Origin: Basidiobolus ranarum
Taxonomy: Eukaryota > Basidiobolomycota > Basidiobolomycetes > Basidiobolales
Direction of reading: 5' to 3'
Assembly (NCBI GenBank): GCA_040143965.1
Contig: JASJQH010000056.1
Coordinates: forward strand, 1 to 36,861
DNA length: 36,861 nt
The notes beneath the pieces are model-generated. The model was not told where the DNA came from and did no database searches. It saw nothing but the letters and a program-made list of their open reading frames with translations. This document shows, piece after piece, positions 1-10,667 of this stretch. The translations under genes and the position numbers were made by a program. Each line of letters opens with the position of its first letter. Within the stretch, counting starts at the first letter, position 1.

Positions 1-267
1 CTAGAACTTAATTAGAAACATAATTCGGATCTTAATTTAAATTTTTTTAAAATTATCTTCGCAACAAACTTTAATTAGAACCTAATTAGTTGCATTTATC
101 TCTATTTTCCCTTCAGTTTTTCTTGAAATAAAAAGACACGACATAATCCCTTTTTACATCACTCCACCTGCCCTTTCAAGATTCATTTTTGGATTCAAAT
201 GGATTTAGCACAACAGTTGATGATATTAGGCTTCTGTTCAAAGTATACATAGTTTATTATGGTGACT
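1..267. other. Left-edge AT-rich flank, no gene
   Basis: This is the 3' flank of the acetyltransferase gene that follows on the minus strand. It is AT-rich, and a short ten-base motif (ttaattagaa) occurs twice, near 7 and near 70. No coding potential or RNA gene is seen. Confidence 0.5.
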
Positions 268-1299
268 TTAGACCCAGGCATATTTCTCATTGCCCAACCA
301 CTCTAGCTCTTTCTCGGGGCATTCAAAATATGCCATGGATGGAAGTGAGCTATCTCTCTCAACGACATTAACGTCATCTGGAGTAAATTTGCGTTCCAAA
401 TTCCAAACAACCACAGTGGAAATACCCATATTGGAAGCTTCAATTTTAGAAGCCTCTAGAAGTAGTTGGGTACTCTCTTTAGAAGTACTACGGAGTCGAA
501 GAATAATCAATTGATTATCACGAAAATCATGTGTCCAGGTAATAAAATTAGGGCTCTCCTTAGCTGTGTTTTGGACATAGGCACCCAAAAACGCGGGAAT
601 GGGTCTATCGTATACTCCGGCATAGAAACGACTTCTAGCCCAATGCCAATCATAATCTATACGTCTAGGTAAAATAGCAACAGTAGTTTTTGTCGAATTT
701 TTAACTTCCTGACGAAGCAGCTCACAATCTTTCGTAGCAAATTCGTCGATTTTGTCTTCTGTTAACCAGTTTACTTCACTTGGTAGCTGAGTTCCTTTTG
801 GAGTATTTTTGGCAGTAAGCTGTCCTTCAAAAGCAGGATAAAGCTTCCAACCAAGGCGTGAATAAAAGGTAGGTCCTACATCCGAGTAGAGGTTTGAAAG
901 GGCCGCGCCATTTTTTTCCAACTCCAGATAAAGCAATTTCATCATTTTACTCGCATAGCCTTTCCCGCGATATTTGGCCGGACAAAAGACAGTAGCAATG
1001 CTATAACACTCACGCTCTTGTATTTCTCCACCATTTTCCGGGTTATTAATGATTGCAGGGCGGCGGAAAGTTTCGCAGTGTGCTAAAGGCTGTGTGTTTG
1101 TAGGATCATCTTTGTGAACCAAGGCCCATACCGTAATATTTTCGGAAGTAAACTGCTGATTCGCGAGCAGCTTTTCACGCTTAAGGTATTGCTCCAAATC
1201 TAGCTTGACACCCCATTCAACATGGGTATTGTGCCAAGTAGTTAATATTTGATCGTGAGTAGCTTTAACCAGCACAAGATTCTCAGTGTCTTGGGTCAT
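268..1299 (-). CDS. LYC1-like GNAT acetyltransferase (probable lysine N-acetyltransferase)
   Basis: A single uninterrupted frame of 343 residues starts at a true ATG (1297-1299) and ends at TAA. The N-terminal half is a GNAT fold. CETFRRPAII lies at about residues 75-84. The acetyl-CoA-binding motif A is ATVFCPAKYRGKGYASKMM, with RGKGYA at 111-116. LYSDVGPTFYSRLGWKLYP at 137-155 is the block characteristic of the LYC1 family. The C-terminal half (about 175-343) resembles the LYC1 C-terminal domain. In Yarrowia, LYC1 acetylates L-lysine on the epsilon amino group in lysine catabolism, so a cytosolic lysine N6-acetyltransferase is the likely role. That substrate is inferred from the family, not shown by the sequence. 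No other lysine gene is nearby. A TATATA stretch at about 1344-1350 lies 45 bases upstream and could be its promoter. The length and all key blocks look intact. Confidence 0.87.
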   Translation of the reverse strand: MTQDTENLVLVKATHDQILTTWHNTHVEWGVKLDLEQYLKREKLLANQQFTSENITVWALVHKDDPTNTQPLAHCETFRRPAIINNPENGGEIQERECYSIATVFCPAKYRGKGYASKMMKLLYLELEKNGAALSNLYSDVGPTFYSRLGWKLYPAFEGQLTAKNTPKGTQLPSEVNWLTEDKIDEFATKDCELLRQEVKNSTKTTVAILPRRIDYDWHWARSRFYAGVYDRPIPAFLGAYVQNTAKESPNFITWTHDFRDNQLIILRLRSTSKESTQLLLEASKIEASNMGISTVVVWNLERKFTPDDVNVVERDSSLPSMAYFECPEKELEWLGNEKYAWV

Positions 1300-3304
1300 A
1301 ATATAAACTCTTCAAAGTGGACTAGAGCCAAGTAAAACTGTGCTATATAAAAGATTGAGTACGATTGTGGCTAGACACTGAATTTTCAAGTGATGATGAA
1401 TAATAATATGCCAAATTCTCATGTCTTTCGGATCAATTACGAATCTTGTAAAACAGTCCAAAAATTAGTTCTCATGAAGGTGTTCTTTTGGTAGTTTGTG
1501 ATGGAAATTATTCCATAAATACAGAGTTGCAACTTAATATGGAAACACATCGGTCTTGGATACTACGATAATGGTGTGACACTCATTCCGAGACTCTTCA
1601 AGAATCGCCAATTGGATATATCGCTGATGCTAGTTGATGAGTCAAGCCTATTAGGTTGAAATCCATGCCTGGGACACAATATGATGCTTCATGCTGACTA
1701 TTATTGTGTGTTTTGGTGTTCATTAGTGCTTAAATGGATGGAGTATTTCAGATAAGAGCTTAAGAAATGTGGATGGATATTACAACGCGGTTGGAAAAGT
1801 AATCACGTAGCACTTGCGTATCTTGAACTCCATCGTCCGCGGTAAACATAATGAACACTGTGATGCTGTAACATACATAGAATATGTATGAAGTAACGTT
1901 TGAGGACTCCATATGCGAACAAAAATGTAATTTTTTCAAACAACGATATATCGGGTTTAGGATACCAGCCTCTTGAATCTGTGCATTTCTAAACCTTTGA
2001 ACGTAAAGCGTTCTTTTTTGAGCAGGTTTCGGTATAGCACGAGCGATTATACAGAAAGCAACTCTGCTCTTTTGGTGAGTAAGTTTAGTACTTTAAAAAG
2101 GTACTACTTTCATCAAGGATTATAGTACACTTTATGTAGGTAAGAGAAATCAAGTACTAGCATTGTTATACTTCTTGTGCTGTGTAAAGGTTTGATAGAC
2201 AGTTGTCCTAACTAAAAACTTTCAAACTCTATCCAACCCTCTTGCTTAAAAATTAGACCGGGTTATCTCCAGGTACCTTCGAATACATTTGGTGTTAATA
2301 CTTTAAGATAAAACATCTCTGAAAAGCCTTCCTGTGTTCAAGTACTCGGTAGTGAGAAAGAACCTCAACTGCTCACTGCTTCAGGATCACTCATCTACGG
2401 CTGCCGAGGCTTATAATGATTTTTGCTAGTAAATATAGAACAATCCTGAACCGGCTAAATTATTTTCCATTTGCAGCATAATCCCGGTTTATAGTCACAC
2501 ACGCCAATTATGGAGCAAACACAAATTGATTTAACACGAGAAAGCTAGCTTGATAAAATAGGTTAATGCATTCAATCTATTAAGAGAGCAAGAACTTCCT
2601 AGTATTTGTGGTATTGCAAAGCGAATGAGGCGAATGGCAGATATGGGGCATTGGTGCTGTGGACAGCTAGCAAGTGATGTATTGGCTTACCATGCAGTGA
2701 ATCCTAGTTCTACCAGAATTCTGATCCCACATCACTTGAATCACAGGTCCAAATCAAGAATTAGTACTTCGATGATTTATTATATACATATCACTGGTAG
2801 TGCATATTAATTAAACAATAGAAAGAGTGATTGGAATGCCCTTAACCGTCAGTTGGCTGTGATGCCTTACATCACAATTAATGGTTTATTCTTCGCTTAT
2901 CATACATTGTTGGCACAACGATACAACTGCCAAATATTAGAGAACTGAGGTTTCCCTTCTTTTTTGATCACTGGAATTTGCTGGTCTGTACTCCATATCA
3001 TGATTTTAGGAAACAACACCCTCTTTTTCTAGTTTGTATTCCACCCTATCAACCCACTAATTATTGGGAGTTTTCTTTCGTTAGGAACAATCATTTACTG
3101 GGTCTTTAATTTCGTTACTGAGAATACTTTGCTTTTCAGGGTTTTTTCCTTATTTCTATTAAATATTTTTCACCTGCAGACACTGTTCTATTACATTGCT
3201 AATAGAAGCGCCATTTGTTTACTTTTAGACTAGTGTTTTCTTTGGATTCCACTTGGTTCATAGTTTCCCTCAGTTAAAAATAACTCTTTGAATAGTGCGA
3301 AGTA
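1300..3304. other. Intergenic spacer between divergent genes
   Basis: About 2 kb separates the divergently transcribed acetyltransferase and CLIP-170-like genes, so it should hold both promoters. CpG occurs at ordinary frequency. All open frames are short (the longest is about 60 codons, at 2625-2810) and match nothing I know. No tRNA, repeat array or transposon remnant is recognisable. The stretch just before 3305 is pyrimidine-rich, as is common in fungal 5' leaders. Confidence 0.5.
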
Positions 3305-6300
3305 ATGATGTCCAAAATCCCGAAACCTGGTTCTGGTTTACCACCTCCTACTAAACGCAAGTCTTTTGGACTTCCCGGGAGCAATAATATACCTTCTGAC
3401 CGCGAGTCTGTATCTTCTGACGCCTCATCCGAAAATCGCCGTTTCTCTGGAACTCTGTCAAGCGACAGAATTTCCCCTTCACCACCTCCCCCTGGGCCTC
3501 TTAATGCTATCAATAAACGTTTATCTGGTAGTACGAGTCTCCGTAAACCTAGCCTTTCAAAGCCAACTTCGGCCAACAGTTCACCAATTCTAGCGTCTGG
3601 AGATAAACCTCCGTTAATCCCTTCCAAGCCACTGGGTCCTAAACCTACTTCAAAGATTCCAACCTTATCCAACGTTTCCTCGCCAGCTAGTAGCACTCTT
3701 TCTGAGCATAACGGTCCAGCTTTACTATCTCCAAAGCGCCTAAGTGTTTTAAAGCAGCATCCACCAAGACCAACTTCACCAGCAGTTTTGGGTCAGTTCC
3801 AAGTTGGTGACCGCGTTAGTGTTGAGTCTATGGGTATAAGTGGTACTTTGCGCTTTTTGGGACCCACTAAGTTCAAGCCTGGTACTTGGGCAGGTATAGA
3901 ACTGGATGTTGAGGGAACCGGAAAAAATGACGGGATTGTTGATGGGTATGTTTAAATTTCGTTACGGATACACTTGGTTTACACAGAAAATTATGAACCC
4001 TTCTTGACACTCAACATTTTTTATCACTATGTGTAGAATTGTATATTTCACCTGCCTTCCAAAGACTGGTTTATTCGTCTTGGGACATAAACTTACCAAA
4101 GTACGAGTAAATGATTCACCAGAATTAAAGAATGAAGAAACACTTGAAGTATCAAAAGATACTACCGCATCGGTATCCAAAAGAAGAGGAATACCACTTC
4201 CTGGCGCGATCTCTAGCTCAGCCACACCCGGTAAATCATCGTTATTACTCTTATCTCCAACAAATCCTGTTCCCAATGTGACCGGAGCCAGAGCTTCTCG
4301 GTATATTGGTATGACAGCAGCTCAGTTAAAAAAAGTCAACTCATCACCAGCTCCTCCAATATCTCCTAGTCCCGCTACATCCACTTCGGATGATCAACTA
4401 GACAGTAATCGTAAACCACTTCCCACTTTAAAAAGCTTTCAAGAAAATGGCTTTATCAAATCACCTCCCAGCTATTCAGCTCCTTCTCCCTCCCCTTCCC
4501 CCTCACCAACTTCGCTCAAAGGTCCGTTAACTCCCTCCAGATCGAATTCACCAGTTCATTCAGGCATCCTAGGGTCCAGGTCGGAAATGGTAGATGAAGG
4601 TATGACCATTCAGGATTTCAAATCTTCCACCTCGAATGAATTATTGTCCTTAGAGCAAGCGAATTCAAAGATTCAACAACTTCAACTACAAATTGAAAGA
4701 TTAGAAAGAGAAAATTCCAACCTGCAAGCTGAAAAGCAACCGCATGTTGAATCACCCAACCGAGTTTACGAAGAACATTCACCATCTCAAATAGATCAAT
4801 TGAAACTGGAATTCAATGAATTAAAATCACTTCAAGATCAATGGGAAGTACAAAAATTCGAACAATCTAAAAAAATCCTTCATTTAGAGGAGAAATTATT
4901 GGAGTATCAGAAACAACTGGATGTCGCAAAATCCGAAACCGCTAATCTTCTCTTGGAATCAGAGAATCATTTCAAATCGGAGATCTCTACCATCACTGAG
5001 ACATTAACAAAACAACTTGACATGAAGGCGGCTCAGATATCTGAGCTTCAAGATACTATCAACCAGATCAATGCGGAACTGGACTCTAAAGCTATGGTGG
5101 AGTCGGATCTTAGAGAGAAGCTCTCCCTGGCAGAAGCACAGAGAGAAGGAGATGCGATGAATCTAGATTTGATTGCCTCATTGCAAACCGAACTAGAGAA
5201 CAAAAGTATAGAGGTTGGAAAGCTCACCGCTCGCCTGGATCGTACCAAGTCAGACTTTGAAAAGGAAAAGGCTCAGCTTGTGGAAACAATATCGAGAGTT
5301 CAACAAGAGGAAATGGAAAAGGTTCAAGTGTATAAAGAACAACTTGCCGCTGTGGAACAGGAGGATATAGCTGCACTCAAGAGCCAGTTGATGGATTTCG
5401 AGAGAATTATCAAAGAACAAGAGCAGATGATAAGCCAGCTTCGGTCGGCTGGATCTGAGGCTTTCGATCACTATGAAAGGGAACTTCAGACCATTAAAGA
5501 CGAGAATCATTCCCTCCAAGAGCAAATCAAGAATATCGTTGACGCCGGAAGACAATTGGAATCCGAGGCAGACGGTTTGAAACTTGAACTTGAGAAAGCC
5601 AAAATTCGGGAAGAGGAGCTCGTAAGTGAAACGAACGCTCTTCAAGAAATCGTCGACAATTACCAAGTCACCAGTTCTAAGCGAAAGGAAGAGATTCAAA
5701 AACTTAAAACGGAGGTGGAGAAATTAACCGCCATCCAAGCTGAGGATGGCGAGCATAATACTCAAGAAAAGAGTAAACTTTTGGCTGATCTACATGAGCT
5801 GCGAAGCAAACTTGACACTCTAGAAGAGGAGAAAGAGCAGTCTTCTGAAAAACAGAGAGATCTTACCCTGAAACTTACTTCTATGGAGGAAGAACTCGAC
5901 CGAATCAAACACTCTTACGAAGACCTTTTGTCTTCTCAGGAAAATTGGGCATCTGAGAAAAGTGAACTTGAGGCCGAGGTGTCCAATATTAGAAACCTTC
6001 TGAATAAGAACACAGAGGCCGCCAAGAGAGCAATCGATAGCCCGGAGATTATTGAGCTTACTGATACCATTAAAGATTTGCATGCTATGGTTGAAGAGGA
6101 CTCCTCACAGCTGGAAGCTGTTATAGAAGAGAAGGATTCCCATATTCTTAAGCTTAATTCAGAGTTAGAAGTGTTACGCTCACAACTGGCAGTATTCGAG
6201 ACTCCACGTGCATTGTCCAATGAACACCAATCGTTTGAAGAACTAAAGTCTGTCCACGAGCAATCGTTAGCCCAACAAACGAGACTACAGGCTGATTATT

Positions 6301-7164
6301 CGGCTTTAATGGAGGCTCAAGCTAATCTTTTAGAGGCTCACAAACAGATGGAAGCTGAATGCTTGAAATTGATGGATGAGGTTGAGAGACTTCACAACGA
6401 ATCGCTCGAGGGAGATATGGCTGCACCCACTACGGAGGAGATAGTGGAGGATCACGTGGAGTTAAATGAAACTAAATCTGAAGGGGTAGAAGTAAACCGT
6501 TTAAGAGGAATTCTTACAGAAAAGCAAACGGTTATCAATCAAATGAAGCAGCAATACAGAGATGACATCCGACAACTTCAAAAACGAATGACAGACCTTG
6601 AGATCACCAAGCAAAAAGAGATTGAAATGCAATCCAAAGATATTGCTGAGTTGGAAAGCATAGTTGAACACAAGATCTTCCGAGAAGCAGAGTTGGAAGA
6701 GCAAATTGCTGAGCTCAAGAAGAAAGTGGACCAACTAGACACCAACTCCGGAGACAGCAGTTCTAAGGGCGAAGACGAACACCAGGACCAAAAGCCAGGG
6801 AAGAGTTCCAAGGCCAAATTTAGCTCTTTATCGGCAGCACTAACTGATGATGAAGACGCAGAGCTGTACTGTGAACTATGCGATTCAGTTGGACATGACA
6901 TTCTCTCTTGCACGGCGTATCCAATCGACATGAATGGATATAACGGATACGATGGTGATGACAGAACGGTATGTGTCTCTTTCATCTTGTCCAATATCAT
7001 GGCCTTTACTTATCTTTGCGTCAATATAGTATTGCGATAACTGTGAAGAATTCGATCTTCATTGGACAGATGAATGTCCAAATCAAGACGAGGTAATTTA
7101 TTGCTACGTATTCATCTCTAATAACCATGACCAACAATAACACGTTTATTTTCAGACTTTCTAA
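3305..7164 (+). CDS. CLIP-170-like CAP-Gly microtubule plus-end tracking protein
   Basis: Four exons can be defined: 3305-3945, 4037-6968, 7030-7092 and 7156-7164, giving 1214 residues. The first intron (GTATGT...TAG) splits the CAP-Gly domain (about 164-236). Joining the exons restores the family core, with GKNDG at 206-210 followed by YFTC and GLFV. The N-terminus is basic and Ser/Pro-rich, with SKIP at 3-6 and 116-119. A Ser/Pro linker follows, then a long coiled coil from about 415 to 1115. Two CCHC zinc knuckles end the protein (C1159, C1162, H1167, C1172 and C1193, C1196, H1202, C1207). The last residues are DETF, as in animal CLIP-170. This family tracks growing microtubule ends, and its tail binds CAP-Gly domains and p150Glued/LIS1 partners. 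Only one CAP-Gly is present, as in yeast Bik1 and Tip1, against two in animals. ATGATG gives a choice between starts at 3305 and 3308. Confidence 0.93.
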
Positions 7165-9276
7165 ACTCCTCCACTCTAAAGTTGCTTAGAGCATGGCTGG
7201 CGGTAATTTTATTTCTATATGAATTGGAGGTGGATATTGTACAGACTTTTGAATGTTACTTTCAATCTTAATTTCGATTTTACTTTGAAATATTTATCTA
7301 TTCACACAAACCCTATTTTTTGTTTACCTGTCAATTCATTCAAGCTACTCATATAGTACGTGAGTATCACTCTATTTCTTCATGGCTCTAATGGTTTTTT
7401 TAGATTAAATCGATGCTCGTGTATTGTCTCAATCCTTTCCATACTTTTTGTACTATTGCCTGCAGCAAGAGATCTTCCACCTCCCTAATATTGATATAGG
7501 CCCACGTCAAGATGCCTTGGTTATTTCTTTTACATTATAGGTTGTGTTTTACATGACACAAGCAGTAGTATTGTAGTGTCTCCATGCTCCCGAACTTCAC
7601 CGGGCGGTGTTCATGTTATGGAAACCTTTTCCCAGGATTGTTGCTTCATATAATATTAAAAAAACATCAACATTCCTTACGAAATTCATTTGCTTATACT
7701 TGCTGTGTCTATACCAATGATAACCAAGCCGATGAACAAAATACCCTTAATCACTGCATATTTACAAAGTGCAGAATGTCGTAGCATATCATAGGAGGCG
7801 GACTGGTACAGTTACCACATTATGACTACCTTAAAACCAAGCCAGTTGCCATCTACATGCCTCAACATCATCTGTAAACTGATATAGATGAGAGATTTGA
7901 TGACCATATTAATCTGGCCATCCTGATTCTTCATTCATCCCACCTAGGGAAAGTCTTATAGTGGGAAATTAGCTACATGGTAGAATAAATGAAGTAGCTT
8001 TGAAACCAGAGGAGTCTGTGGAAACTGTGATAGAGAAGAAAATCAGCCATAGTGCATTGTTTACCATTAGCCTTTCTTTAACCTTATCTGATAAGATAGT
8101 ACACACTTTATTGATGTATGAAATCCTTCTATGGCATATGAGGTGGTGCAGCTATCCTTATAGTCTCACCATCCTACTCTGTCGATGCGTGGATTGGCAG
8201 TACACCGTTTCCGAAGACATGGTTTTAACGATCCCTTGGACGCGCCATCCAGCAATAGTGGAATTTGTATGGAATTGTCCTAGCTCTTTTAACCGGATAG
8301 AAGTTTATCACTTCACTAAGGGAGCTTTCACAAATCCTACAAATCTTTTTCACAACTTGATATACCGGCTGTCATGGTTCAGACTCGCAAAACGTGAACC
8401 TTGTTTTCCGAATGAAGAATTTCACCACCATACACAAGATAATGGGCGAATATAAACTTAGTCATCTTGCTCTATATTTGCTGATGACTCCCCAGCCAAT
8501 ACTGTAATGAGTCAAAGAACTTGTCAGATAAAGTCAGCTTCTTGCTTGAACTGTCAATGTGGTGCTCTAGATGTGCTACAGATATCCGGTTTAATGTGAT
8601 ATCCGAATAGGTATCCGATTGTCACCACCAACTATGAGCATTAATTAATAAGAAACACGTTGAGGCCTATATTAATGATCATTTGAAATGAACGTTGCAA
8701 TGCATGGAACTGGCTATTTCCTGATTACCATATTACCGATTAGCCACATGAGCCATCCAATGTTGTGCATTGGGTTAGTGGAGTGGCCTATTCTCGAATA
8801 TCAATAACCGAGACAGTATAGGTTGATCCTTCGATTCACGGAGAGATATAAGAATCACTCCTAAGTGTATTGTGTAATAAATAAACAAACCTGCATGCTC
8901 CTTAACAATGATAGGCCAGATACATCTGCCCCAATCCTTGATAGAAATATCACTGCCAACAGTTTCTGATGCGTAGGCAGTTCGTGGACAAATCATAACC
9001 CCAAGAGTCAGGCCATCCAGCAAAGGAGGCTCGAGTTAAGTGCAATGATGGGGATTAAAGCTTTAATGGTACGTTTTACATAAATCCCTCAGTCAGTACA
9101 ACGTAGAAGAAATGTACAATCTGATGCCAGGTAAATCTCGGCATAAAGATGGGTTATTGTGGTTAGGAGAAATAGTAAGGAAACTGATGAGTGAATAAAA
9201 CAGAAAGAATGGTCTAAGATTCGGGCTTCTTTTTGATACATTGAAAATCATAATAAACGTCTACTACCACTACTAC
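7165..9276. other. Intergenic spacer between convergent genes
   Basis: This 2.1-kb stretch lies between the 3' ends of the CLIP-170-like gene and the 7TM-RGS gene. It has mixed composition and normal CpG. The longest open frame (8000-8455) lacks an ATG at its start and looks random. No RNA gene, repeat or mobile element is recognised. Confidence 0.5.
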
Positions 9277-10590
9277 TTAAAACAGTCGAGTAAACCGGAA
9301 GCTTTGCCCCTTACGTGAGCGTAAGAACCGAGGAAATGTATGTCTCACCATTATCTCAGCTACTTCATTGATAGCGGCCTCAAATATCGTCTCGTCGATT
9401 TGGTCATCGAGAATCTTTAGTGTAATCTGCTTAACTACAGCGTTACAAAGATTCACCTGCAGCGCAGCGCCCGGCACAACAAAGGTGTCATAGATAGCTA
9501 ATACTTCCTCTTTGAGTATGGCTGTAGGAAGTCTCTTAATACGCTGGCACCGTTCAAAAAATAAAGGATTCTCAATGCTAAATTCCTTGACAGTGAAGTC
9601 TTTGAATTGTTCAAAAAGCAATGGATCCTCAACCACTTCGGTGAATCCTATTTGGCCTTTTTCGAGATTCCATTGGTTACGCGTGTTTCTGTAAACTTTA
9701 ATCAAAGGTATGTTAATCATGATGATTTGAATAATCATCAGCCCGAGAACGAGGAAGTAAATGGAGGCAAAGATGCGATGATACGGTTTAAATACGTCGA
9801 CTAGGGAGTAAATAAAGAACACCCCTAGAAAGACTATTATGGTGATCACTATATGTAGGAGCTCCTTACGAATTCCAAAAGCATCTTGAACCCCATGAAG
9901 CATGTACAGACAAAAGGATCCAATCACTACTGCATAGATTGAACTTATAATCTTCAAGGGAAGGAAGACAACATGCTCGAAACACTCTGTGGAGGAATCA
10001 ATACTGAAGATGTCTTTATGGGTTAGAGTCATGACTAGGGTTACAAGTATTTGCATGGAGATGGCGCCCATGAGACCATAGAATATCCACTTGGAGGGTA
10101 ATTTGATGCGATAGCGAAATAAATGAATCTGCTCCATGATTTGGTCCTCCTTGCATAACCTATCCGCATCGAAAATCAGTTCTAGGTGCTCATTTCCTGG
10201 GTCCTTGATTTCAAGCTGGTGAATTTTGGATGTAGAGCGCTGCGAGTAACCAAGACGGACAGCCTGAAGCTTGGCATCACTAGCGTAGAACATAATTGCG
10301 AGTCTGAGATATTTCAGAAGAACGGACAGTATGGCTATGATCCCCCCTATCGAAATGAACCAAATTGCTGCGTTACATAGGAATTTGGTTCGAGTAATCT
10401 TCGCTATTAGATAAGCAATCAGAATATTGACGGATACTACGCTTCCTAGAGTCAGCATCACACTCCGGTACTTTATCATTTCATGGTTCCGATTACGAAA
10501 AAAGGTTATTGCTGATAGAACGGTGAACAGTAACCAAATAGCTAGGAGGGTCATGTTAGCTATCAAGTGCGCATCTATGTTAAAATCCAT
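9277..10590 (-). CDS. Seven-transmembrane protein with C-terminal RGS domain
   Basis: This is an intact single-exon frame of 437 residues. The open frame extends eight codons further upstream but only to a TTG, so the ATG at 10588-10590 (MDFNIDAHL) is the likely start. Seven hydrophobic segments lie at about residues 11-32, 42-63, 71-97, 168-190, 207-231, 244-266 and 273-297, each long enough to span a membrane. After the last helix, residues about 322-426 form an RGS domain: a leading DPLLFEQFKDF, then SIENPLFFERC (338-348), VNLC (379-382) and the closing FEAAINEVAEIM...FPRFLRS block. RGS domains speed GTP hydrolysis by G-alpha subunits. A receptor-like 7TM body joined to RGS resembles plant AtRGS1 and fungal 7TM-RGS proteins, and implies G-protein shut-off at the plasma membrane. 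The ligand is unknown. Whether it is a receptor or a plain membrane-anchored RGS cannot be told from sequence. Confidence 0.85.
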   Translation of the reverse strand: MDFNIDAHLIANMTLLAIWLLFTVLSAITFFRNRNHEMIKYRSVMLTLGSVVSVNILIAYLIAKITRTKFLCNAAIWFISIGGIIAILSVLLKYLRLAIMFYASDAKLQAVRLGYSQRSTSKIHQLEIKDPGNEHLELIFDADRLCKEDQIMEQIHLFRYRIKLPSKWIFYGLMGAISMQILVTLVMTLTHKDIFSIDSSTECFEHVVFLPLKIISSIYAVVIGSFCLYMLHGVQDAFGIRKELLHIVITIIVFLGVFFIYSLVDVFKPYHRIFASIYFLVLGLMIIQIIMINIPLIKVYRNTRNQWNLEKGQIGFTEVVEDPLLFEQFKDFTVKEFSIENPLFFERCQRIKRLPTAILKEEVLAIYDTFVVPGAALQVNLCNAVVKQITLKILDDQIDETIFEAAINEVAEIMVRHTFPRFLRSRKGQSFRFTRLF

Positions 10591-10658
10591 CCTGGATAGA
10601 GGGAAAAGTTTCAAATCAAATCATCAATTTCTTTCCATGGCCGAAGCAATGGCTGGGC

Positions 10659-10667
10659 TTTTTATAG
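10659..10667 (-). promoter_or_regulatory. TATA box of the 7TM-RGS gene
   Basis: On the minus strand the sequence reads CTATAAAAA, about 70 bases upstream of the ATG at 10590. This would place the transcription start some 30-40 bases before the start codon. It supports the choice of the ATG at 10590 over the upstream TTG. Confidence 0.5.

Noticed and set aside
5250-5699. Antisense frame of 149 codons inside the CLIP-170-like gene
   Set aside because: It is the mirror of the Glu/Lys/Leu-rich coiled-coil coding strand, giving a Leu/Phe-rich translation. It is a shadow, not a gene.
8000-8455. Open frame of 151 codons on the plus strand between the CLIP-170-like and 7TM-RGS genes
   Set aside because: It starts at TTG rather than ATG, the first in-frame ATG is well inside, and the translation has no recognisable domain or repeated pattern.
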